From assembly GCA_041482015.1 (NCBI GenBank), contig JBGPCZ010000225.1:1-6121 (forward strand): a DNA stretch of 6,121 nucleotides, written 5' to 3'. The notes under the pieces are model-generated. The model was given only the letters and a program-made list of their open reading frames with translations. It ran no database searches and was not told the DNA's origin. Positions 1 through 4,429 of this stretch are shown one piece after another; position 1 is the stretch's first letter; the number at the start of each line of letters is the position of its first letter. A program made the position numbers and the translations under genes. The DNA comes from JACQFK01 sp041482015. GTDB lineage: Bacteria; Planctomycetota; MHYJ01; JACPRB01.

Positions 1-1
1 C

Positions 2-658
2 ACGGTCTCGAAGCACACGCCGGAGGGGAAGCTCCTGCTCCTGCTCCTGCTGGGCACGCCGGGGAAGATCGGCGTGGACGAGAAGACGTTCAACAAGCCG
101 ACCGACGTCGCGGTCACGCCGGCCGGCGACATCTTCGTCTCCGACGGCTACGGGAACAGCCGGATCGTCCACTTCGACAAGGCCGGGAAGTTCGTCAGGG
201 CGTGGGGGAAGAAGGGGGCGGGGCCGGGGGAGTTCGAGATCCCGCACGGGATCGGCATCGATTCAAAGGGCCTGCTCTACGTGGCGGACCGTTCGAACGC
301 GCGGATCCAGGTCTTCCGGCAGTCGGGCGAGTTCGTGGCCCAGTGGCGGAACCTGCTGGTCCCCTGGAGCATCTGGGTCACGAAGAACGACGAGATCTGG
401 TCCTGCGGCTCGACGCCCACCCTCCACGCGAACCCGAGCGGGCAGACCGGGATCCCGCCCCACGACCAGGTGTTCATGAAGCTCGACGCGACGGGCCGGG
501 TGCTCCAGGTGTGGTGCCCGCCGCTGGGGATCCAGGGGCAGGAACAGAAACCCGGCGAGACGTGCTGGTGCCACTCGGTCGCCCCCGACTCCAAGGGCAA
601 TCTCTACGTGGGCGACATCATGGGCCACCGGCTCCAGAAGTTCGCCCCCGTAAGGTAA
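2..658 (+). CDS. NHL-repeat beta-propeller protein, amidating-lyase-like (5' partial)
   Basis: The open frame runs in from the left edge, so the first 218 visible residues are the C-terminal part. An in-frame GTG at 74 is probably internal, because the family-like sequence TVSKHTPEGK is already readable upstream of it. Four NHL-type blades can be seen: FNKPTDVAV...DIFVSDGYGNSRIVHFD (residues 30-59), IPHGIGID...LYVADRSNARIQVF, a degenerate blade around VPWSIWV, and a closing blade CHSVAPDSKGNLYVGDIMGHRLQKF. This pattern matches bacterial proteins annotated as peptidyl-alpha-hydroxyglycine alpha-amidating lyase family. In animals that enzyme cleaves peptidyl-hydroxyglycine, but the bacterial substrate is unknown, so the name describes the fold and not a proven activity. 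Such proteins are usually exported, but the N-terminus lies outside the window. The gene stops with TAA, 64 bp before the end of the convergent kinase gene. A seven-leucine run at residues 11-17 is unusual. Confidence 0.85.
   Translation, partial: TVSKHTPEGKLLLLLLLGTPGKIGVDEKTFNKPTDVAVTPAGDIFVSDGYGNSRIVHFDKAGKFVRAWGKKGAGPGEFEIPHGIGIDSKGLLYVADRSNARIQVFRQSGEFVAQWRNLLVPWSIWVTKNDEIWSCGSTPTLHANPSGQTGIPPHDQVFMKLDATGRVLQVWCPPLGIQGQEQKPGETCWCHSVAPDSKGNLYVGDIMGHRLQKFAPVR
31..48 (+). repeat. Hexanucleotide tandem repeat (GCTCCT)x3 coding for leucines
   Basis: Three perfect head-to-tail copies of GCTCCT, followed by GCTG, encode a run of seven leucines in the NHL-repeat protein. The segment between the Lys of EGK and the GTPG motif appears to be about two residues longer than the form I remember for the family, which would fit gain of one hexamer by slippage. 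The repeat itself is seen directly; the expansion is inferred. Confidence 0.7.
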
Positions 659-668
659 CAAACACGCC

Positions 669-705
669 GCGCCATTTCATGGACACGAAGTGTCCATGAA
701 GGCGC
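669..705. terminator. Hairpin between convergent genes, possible bidirectional terminator
   Basis: A perfect 11-bp inverted repeat, TTCATGGACAC (676-686) and GTGTCCATGAA (690-700), closes on a GAA loop. Outer arms GCGCC (669-673) and GGCGC (701-705) extend the stem past a two-base bulge. It sits in the 64-bp gap between the NHL-protein stop and the convergent kinase stop, and it would fold equally well in transcripts from either side. No run of T follows on either strand, so it is not a textbook intrinsic terminator. It may instead block convergent transcription, stabilise 3' ends or belong to a dispersed palindrome family. Confidence 0.5.
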
Positions 706-722
706 CTGGCCGTTTCATACCC

Positions 723-1472
723 TCAGGGGTAGTGGCGCTCCTGGTAGGCCTGTGCCTTCTGGAGCAGGGGGCGGTCGGCCCCGTAGAGGCGGGCGAAGCG
801 CATCCGGTCCGTCCGGGACAGCAGCTGCCGGGCCCATTTCATGAGGACCGCGAGGTCGCGCACCCGGCCCCATCCCGGGAAGAGCCGGTAGCGGCCGATC
901 CCGGCAAACGGGACGTCGATCACGTGGAGCGACCAGGCCTCCCCTTCCCTCCCGAGGAGGAGGTTCTTCGCACGGAGCGTGTGGATGAAGAACCGCTCCT
1001 CGTGCGCCCGCCGGAGCGTGCGGGCGAACTCCCCGATGAGCCGGCGCCGCTCCCCGGGCGGCGGGAGCGGCGACGCGCCGGACTGATCGATCAGCGCCCG
1101 GAGGTCGACGGCGTTCCCGATCGCGCGGGTCATGACGAAGCTGATGCCCAGGAACCCGAGCGTCCGCTCCTGCCCCCAGGCCACCGGCTCCGGCACGCGG
1201 AACCCGAGCGCGGCCATCCGCTCCAGGTTCTTGAACTCGCGGCCCGCGCGCGCCGGGATGAAGAGGGTGCGGAGCCGCCACGGCCCCGAGTAGGCGTAGA
1301 CCTTGAGAAAGAAGCGCCCCTGCGGGAGCGTGACCTCGCGGACCGCGCTGCGCACGCCGCCCGAGGCGGGCTGGGCCCCCCACTTCGCGATCACGTCCCG
1401 CGGGCGGGCGAGTCCTTCGAACGCGGGCCGGAGGTCCGGGGCGACCTCCATCGCCGCGCCGTGGATCAGCAT
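723..1472 (-). CDS. WaaP/InaA-like lipopolysaccharide kinase family protein
   Basis: This 249-residue protein has a compact kinase fold like the Kdo/WaaP (InaA) family, which phosphorylates sugars of the LPS inner core at the cytoplasmic face. Visible elements are the ATP-binding lysine in FFLKVYAYSG (Lys57), the helix-C glutamate in REFKNLERM (Glu79), the lobe linker FRVPEPVAWG (91-100), a catalytic-loop segment IHTLRAKNLLL (163-173) and the metal-binding Asp in VIDVPFA (Asp186). Aligned on Asn170, the catalytic Asp of the HRD motif is replaced by Thr165. A C-terminal stretch with LSRTDRMRFARLY (218-230) is typical of this group. I chose the ATG at 1472 because it overlaps the methyltransferase stop in ATGCTGA, giving translational coupling without a clear Shine-Dalgarno site. 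A second ATG at 1451 is possible. The frame stays open further upstream, but that part is a shadow of the methyltransferase gene. The substrate cannot be read from sequence. Confidence 0.8.
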   Translation of the reverse strand: MLIHGAAMEVAPDLRPAFEGLARPRDVIAKWGAQPASGGVRSAVREVTLPQGRFFLKVYAYSGPWRLRTLFIPARAGREFKNLERMAALGFRVPEPVAWGQERTLGFLGISFVMTRAIGNAVDLRALIDQSGASPLPPPGERRRLIGEFARTLRRAHEERFFIHTLRAKNLLLGREGEAWSLHVIDVPFAGIGRYRLFPGWGRVRDLAVLMKWARQLLSRTDRMRFARLYGADRPLLQKAQAYQERHYP

Positions 1473-2104
1473 CGACGGAGCACGGCATAGTGATGACCGG
1501 AGGCGAGCCGCGAGAGCGGGATCGTCGTCACGACCTCCCAGCCCGCGCCGCGAACGAGCTCGCGGAGCTCGTCGGTCGTCATCGTGACCTTGGCCTTCTT
1601 CCGGTTGAAGGGCCGGCGGATCAGGCGCAGGATGTTCTTGAGCGACCACGTGTGGAAGAACGTCAGGACGACGAACTTCCGGCTCACGCGGCAGAGCTCG
1701 AGGATGTACTGGTGGCGCTCCTTCGGATCGGGGACATGGTGGAAGAGCCGCGCCGAGAACGCGACATCCACGCATCCGTCCTTGAGCGGCATCCGGAACG
1801 CCGACCCGGTCGAGAGCGACGGCTTCCATTCCTTGAGGTTCTCGCGCGCGAACTTGAGCATCTCGTGCGAGAGGTCCATCGCGAAGAACCGCTTCCCGTA
1901 GGGCTGGTAGGCCTTGAAGAGCCGGCCCGCGCCGCTCGGGAAGTCGAGGATCGAGTCGACCGCGCCCGTGATCCCGAAGCACTTCGCGATCACCTTGTAC
2001 TCGCGGCGGGTGCTGACCCGCTTGTGCCACTCGCGGTCGTACTTCGTGTTGAAGGAGGCCGCGCCCTCGTAGCTCTTGTACCGGTCGACGACGTGCTGTT
2101 CCAT
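1466..2104 (-). CDS. Class I SAM-dependent methyltransferase
   Basis: A 212-residue Rossmann-fold methyltransferase of the Methyltransf_11/25 type. The SAM-binding motif I is ILDFPSGAGRL (52-62), with Pro where the first glycine often sits. The acidic residue that ends strand 2 is in FFAMDLS (Asp77). Next come the adenine-pocket region SAFRMPLKDG (101-110) and the strand-4 motif VDVAFSARLFHHV (112-124). The end, SGHHYAVLRRC, is the usual closing beta-hairpin. The N-terminal 40 residues (YKSYEGAASFNTKYDREWHKR) would form the helical cap over the substrate site. The only in-frame ATG near the N-terminus is at 2104, with no good Shine-Dalgarno. It lies 19 bp after the stop of the upstream gene and overlaps the kinase start by 7 bp, so all three are probably co-transcribed. 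The kinase neighbour suggests an envelope lipid or sugar as acceptor, but a soluble small molecule is equally compatible with the sequence. Confidence 0.88.
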   Translation of the reverse strand: MEQHVVDRYKSYEGAASFNTKYDREWHKRVSTRREYKVIAKCFGITGAVDSILDFPSGAGRLFKAYQPYGKRFFAMDLSHEMLKFARENLKEWKPSLSTGSAFRMPLKDGCVDVAFSARLFHHVPDPKERHQYILELCRVSRKFVVLTFFHTWSLKNILRLIRRPFNRKKAKVTMTTDELRELVRGAGWEVVTTIPLSRLASGHHYAVLRRC

Positions 2105-2123
2105 CGGCGGGTGGCGGCCCGGG

Positions 2124-4277
2124 CTACAGCTTCGACTTGATCTGGTCCATGCAGCCCGCCGTGGTGTCGAGGAGCGAATCCAGCTTCTTGATGCGGCCCT
2201 CGATCATCGCGGGGTCGGGCGCGTCGGACTGGATATCCGCGTAGAGGCGCCGCGCGTCCCGGAGCCTCCGCCGCACCTCCTCCACCTTGTTGAGAAGGGA
2301 CTGGAGCTGCGTCCGCTCCGAAACGCCCGACTCCAGGCCGTCGGCGATCTCCTTGAAGAGCGGCGTCGCCTGGCGGATCAACGCGGACGCCTGGTCGAGC
2401 GTCCTCTTCACCCGGACCGCGGGGTCCTCCTTCGGGGGCTCGGGTTTCGGCGGCTCCACTTTTACCACTGGCACCACCGGCACCGCTGGCACCACCACCG
2501 GCTTGACCGGCTCCGGCTTCGGAGGCTCGGGTTTGGGAGGTTCCGGTTTCGGAGGTTCGGGCTTCGGAGGCTCGACCTTCGCAATCACCGGCGCACGGAA
2601 CTCGGGGAACGGCGGCCGCTTCGACCAGTCGGTCCCGAAGTCCACGAGCTCGCGGGTCGTACCCTCGCCCTCGCGCCTCACTTCGCCCAGCGGGCAGGCG
2701 GCCGAGATCCACGCCTTCTCCGGGCCGGCCTCGACGATCATGCAGTCGAAGTCGCGGTCCTTCACCGCGAGCGACTGCTCGCCGAACCGGGCGGGCTCGA
2801 TCTTCCGGGCGACCCAGTCCTCCGGCAGCGCCGCCCCGGCATACCGGCCATCGCTGGCGACCCACTTCCACGTCCCCTTCCCGCCTTTGGGCTCGAGGAC
2901 TTCGAAGTCGTGCGTCAAGCCACGGCGCATCAGGCGCTCGACGCGCACGAGCGAGAGCTCGTCCTGCTCGACGCGCTCCTGGCGCTCGGGCTCTACCTTG
3001 TCCGCAACCCGCGACTGGAACGCGAGGACCACGTAGCCCTCGCCACGCTCCTTCAGACCGACGTCGGTGTAGCTTTCGCGCTCCGCGGCGGTGGTCCGAA
3101 AGCGATACCAGGCGCCCGCTTTCTCCCCCAACCAAGGATCGCGCGCCAGGAGCCGATACTTCGGGGGCTCCACGGGTTTCGGCGGTTCGACCGGCTTGGG
3201 CGGCTCCGGCTTCGCAGGTTCAGGCTTGGGAGGCTCGGGTTTGGCCGGCTCCGGCTTCGGCGGTTCGGGCTTCACCGGCAGGGGCTTCACGGGTTCAGGC
3301 TTGGGAGGCTCCGGCTTCGCGGGTTCGGGTTTCACCGGCTCGGGCTTGGCCGGTTCCGGCTTCGGCGGTTCAGGCTTCACCGGCTCGGGCTTCACGGGCT
3401 CCGGCTTTGCGGGTTCGGGTTTGGGCGGCTCGGGTTTCACCGGCTCCGGCTTCGCAGGATCGGGCTTGGCGGGCTCCGGCTTGACTGGCTCCGGCTTCGC
3501 CGGCTCGGGATCGACCTTCGCCAGCACGGGGGGGTCGGGCGGCTTCGGCACCTTCCCGGGCGAGAGGATCATGAATCCCACGACGATGAGCGCCGCGGCC
3601 GCGATCCCCAGGAGCGCGGGCATGAACTTGTTCGCGGGCTTCGAAGCCGGCCGAGCCTGGTAGCCGACGGAGCACTCGACGCTGCAGAACGTCCCCCACG
3701 AGGTGTCCACGGCGCACGTCTCGCAGTACGGCCGCGCGCACTTCGTGCAGGGGCCCATCGCCTTCTCGGCGGGGTGCTGGGCGCAGGTCGTCTCCGCGGC
3801 GAGGGGCGGCGCCGGGGCGGCGGGCGAAGACGCGTGGGGCATGTCCAGGATCGACTCGTCCTGCGGAAGCGCCGCCGCTGCCGGGGTCGAGGCGTCCGCC
3901 AGCGGATTCCACTCCTCGGCCTTCGCGATCGGGAACTCCGCCTTCACGCGGCTCATGTCGAGAAGCGACTCGTCCTCGGGGAGCGGGGGCGCGGCCTGCG
4001 ACTCCTCCGGCCGGGGCATCTGGTGCAGCTCGAGGGCGGTGTCGTCCTGGGGAAGCTGCGCGGCGGTTTGCGAAACGTCCGCGAGCGGGTTCCACTCCTC
4101 CGGCTTCGCCTTGGGCTCGATCCAGTCCTTCACCTCGGAGAAGACGTCGGCGCATTTCGGCGAGCAGAAGATGTCGCCGGCCACCTCCGTCGTGCACATG
4201 AGGCAGAGCGATTTCTCGCAAACCTTGCACGACGCGATCGCCGGCGCATCGGAGTGCTGGACGCAGGTCTTCTCCAT
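2124..4277 (-). CDS. Multidomain membrane protein: two zinc modules, TM helix, KPEPx arm, beta domain, helical tail
   Basis: This 717-residue protein matches no named gene I know. Residues 5-42 and 165-202 are two B-box-like zinc modules with identical spacing, C-x2-H-x8-C-x2-C-x4-C-x2-C-x9-C-x3-C, enough for two zinc ions each. Between them lie short acidic motifs that recur (57-147). A single hydrophobic helix at about 218-238 is followed by 20 exact KPxPx pentamers (261-360), reminiscent of the TonB proline-rich arm. Residues 376-560 look like a beta-rich globular domain (DPWLGEKAGAWYRF near its start, WISAACPLGEV near its end). It resembles an uncharacterised domain I recall from planctomycete proteins. 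A second arm of four KPEPx units (572-591) leads to a charged helical, probably coiled-coil tail (618-717). The ATG at 4277 has AAGGA nine bases upstream. The likely topology is zinc modules in the cytoplasm and the arm and C-terminus outside, but lysines flank both sides of the helix, so this is uncertain. It is the first gene of the leftward operon. Confidence 0.88.
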   Translation of the reverse strand: MEKTCVQHSDAPAIASCKVCEKSLCLMCTTEVAGDIFCSPKCADVFSEVKDWIEPKAKPEEWNPLADVSQTAAQLPQDDTALELHQMPRPEESQAAPPLPEDESLLDMSRVKAEFPIAKAEEWNPLADASTPAAAALPQDESILDMPHASSPAAPAPPLAAETTCAQHPAEKAMGPCTKCARPYCETCAVDTSWGTFCSVECSVGYQARPASKPANKFMPALLGIAAAALIVVGFMILSPGKVPKPPDPPVLAKVDPEPAKPEPVKPEPAKPDPAKPEPVKPEPPKPEPAKPEPVKPEPVKPEPPKPEPAKPEPVKPEPAKPEPPKPEPVKPLPVKPEPPKPEPAKPEPPKPEPAKPEPPKPVEPPKPVEPPKYRLLARDPWLGEKAGAWYRFRTTAAERESYTDVGLKERGEGYVVLAFQSRVADKVEPERQERVEQDELSLVRVERLMRRGLTHDFEVLEPKGGKGTWKWVASDGRYAGAALPEDWVARKIEPARFGEQSLAVKDRDFDCMIVEAGPEKAWISAACPLGEVRREGEGTTRELVDFGTDWSKRPPFPEFRAPVIAKVEPPKPEPPKPEPPKPEPPKPEPVKPVVVPAVPVVPVVKVEPPKPEPPKEDPAVRVKRTLDQASALIRQATPLFKEIADGLESGVSERTQLQSLLNKVEEVRRRLRDARRLYADIQSDAPDPAMIEGRIKKLDSLLDTTAGCMDQIKSKL
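2505..2564 (-). repeat. Short KPEPx tandem repeat (4 units of 15 nt)
   Basis: Residues 572-591 of the 717-residue membrane protein are KPEPP three times and then KPEPV, one 15-nt unit each. They are followed by a Val/Pro-rich hinge (592-607) and another PPKPEPPK. This second arm separates the beta-rich domain from the C-terminal helical tail and uses the same unit as the longer arm. Confidence 0.85.
3198..3497 (-). repeat. KPEPx coding minisatellite, 20 units of 15 nt
   Basis: Residues 261-360 form 20 uninterrupted pentamers, Lys-Pro-x-Pro-[Ala/Val/Pro]. The third position is Glu except for Asp in unit 3 and Leu in unit 15. At DNA level the 15-nt units differ at many silent positions (for example GGCTCC, GGTTCA, GGCTCG and GGTTCG on the + strand for the same Pro-Glu pair). 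The protein repeat is therefore much better conserved than the DNA repeat. The arm starts about 20 residues after the transmembrane helix and would be an extended polyproline-type rod. Confidence 0.92.
3837..4109 (-). repeat. Internal protein repeats between the zinc modules
   Basis: Residues 57-69 (AKPEEWNPLADVS) recur at 118-130 as AKAEEWNPLADAS. A second motif occurs three times: LPQDDTALEL (75-84), LPEDESLLDM (99-108) and LPQDESILDM (137-146). The spacers between them are Ala/Pro-rich and not conserved. This looks like duplication of a zinc-module-plus-motif unit, with the acidic motifs kept. Confidence 0.85.
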
Positions 4278-4286
4278 AAGTCCCTA

Positions 4287-4291
4287 TCCTT
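4287..4291 (-). promoter_or_regulatory. Ribosome binding site of the 717-residue membrane protein
   Basis: On the minus strand AAGGA lies nine bases before the ATG at 4277, supporting this start. It is the only clear Shine-Dalgarno site in the three-gene operon. The two downstream genes seem to rely on coupling. Confidence 0.65.
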
Positions 4292-4314
4292 GGAAAGCCG
4301 CCCGGAACGCCCAT

Positions 4315-4342
4315 AGTATACGGGACGGCCCGGCCAGTCCAA
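4315..4342 (-). promoter_or_regulatory. Predicted sigma-70-type promoter of the leftward operon
   Basis: Minus-strand TATACT (4320-4315) matches five of six positions of the -10 consensus and stands out in an otherwise GC-rich region. TTGGAC (4342-4337) is a partial -35 with a 16-base spacer. Transcription would start near 4308, giving a leader of about 30 bases that contains the AAGGA site. This is prediction by eye only. Confidence 0.5.
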
Positions 4343-4376
4343 GGGCGATTTGCTCGTTGCAAAGCCGCCGACGGGA

Positions 4377-4397
4377 GACACCCATGAGGCGGGTGTC
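4377..4397. promoter_or_regulatory. Inverted repeat in the divergent promoter region
   Basis: A perfect 7-bp inverted repeat, GACACCC and GGGTGTC, with a 7-base spacer, lies 32 bases before the deacetylase ATG and upstream of the leftward promoter. It could be an operator for a dimeric regulator or a hairpin in the deacetylase leader. I found no convincing -10/-35 pair for the rightward gene, so its position relative to that transcription start is unknown. A 7-bp match by chance is possible. Confidence 0.35.
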
Positions 4398-4418
4398 GTA
4401 GTGTAGATGCTTCACACG

Positions 4419-4423
4419 GGAGG
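4419..4423 (+). promoter_or_regulatory. Ribosome binding site of the deacetylase-like lipoprotein
   Basis: GGAGG sits six bases before the ATG at 4430. It is a near-ideal Shine-Dalgarno that fixes the start and places a lipoprotein signal peptide right at the N-terminus. Confidence 0.8.
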
Positions 4424-4429
4424 AATCCA

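Noticed and set aside
74..658. GTG at 74 as the true start of the NHL-repeat gene
   Set aside because: Family-like sequence continues in frame to position 2 with no stop, so the gene is cut by the window edge.
1473..2030. N-terminal extension of the kinase frame giving 435 residues, as a possible fusion protein
   Set aside because: The extra residues are a frame-shifted reading of the methyltransferase gene and are Arg/Pro/Ala-rich without structure. The family-like sequence starts only near 1472.
3198..3497. Regular 15-nt repeat considered as a CRISPR array or iteron set
   Set aside because: There are no unique spacers, the unit is a multiple of three, and it is fully explained by KPEPx coding in frame.
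3091..3663. Glycine-serine-rich 190-codon open frame (GGSGFGGSG type) on the + strand, suggestive of a silk- or RTX-like protein
   Set aside because: It is the exact antisense of the KPEPx minisatellite. The regularity comes from the 15-nt unit, and there is no start context or signal peptide.
2076..4316. A 746-codon open frame on the + strand opposite the zinc-module membrane protein
   Set aside because: Its translation is an Arg/Leu/Gly-rich low-complexity shadow of the KPEPx repeat and of GC-rich codons. The minus-strand frame has zinc ligands, a TM helix, a Shine-Dalgarno and a promoter.
4357..4408. Possible -35 (TTGCAA) and -10 (TAGTGT or TAGATG) for the deacetylase gene
   Set aside because: No pair has both acceptable boxes and a 16-18 base spacer. 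Too weak to annotate.
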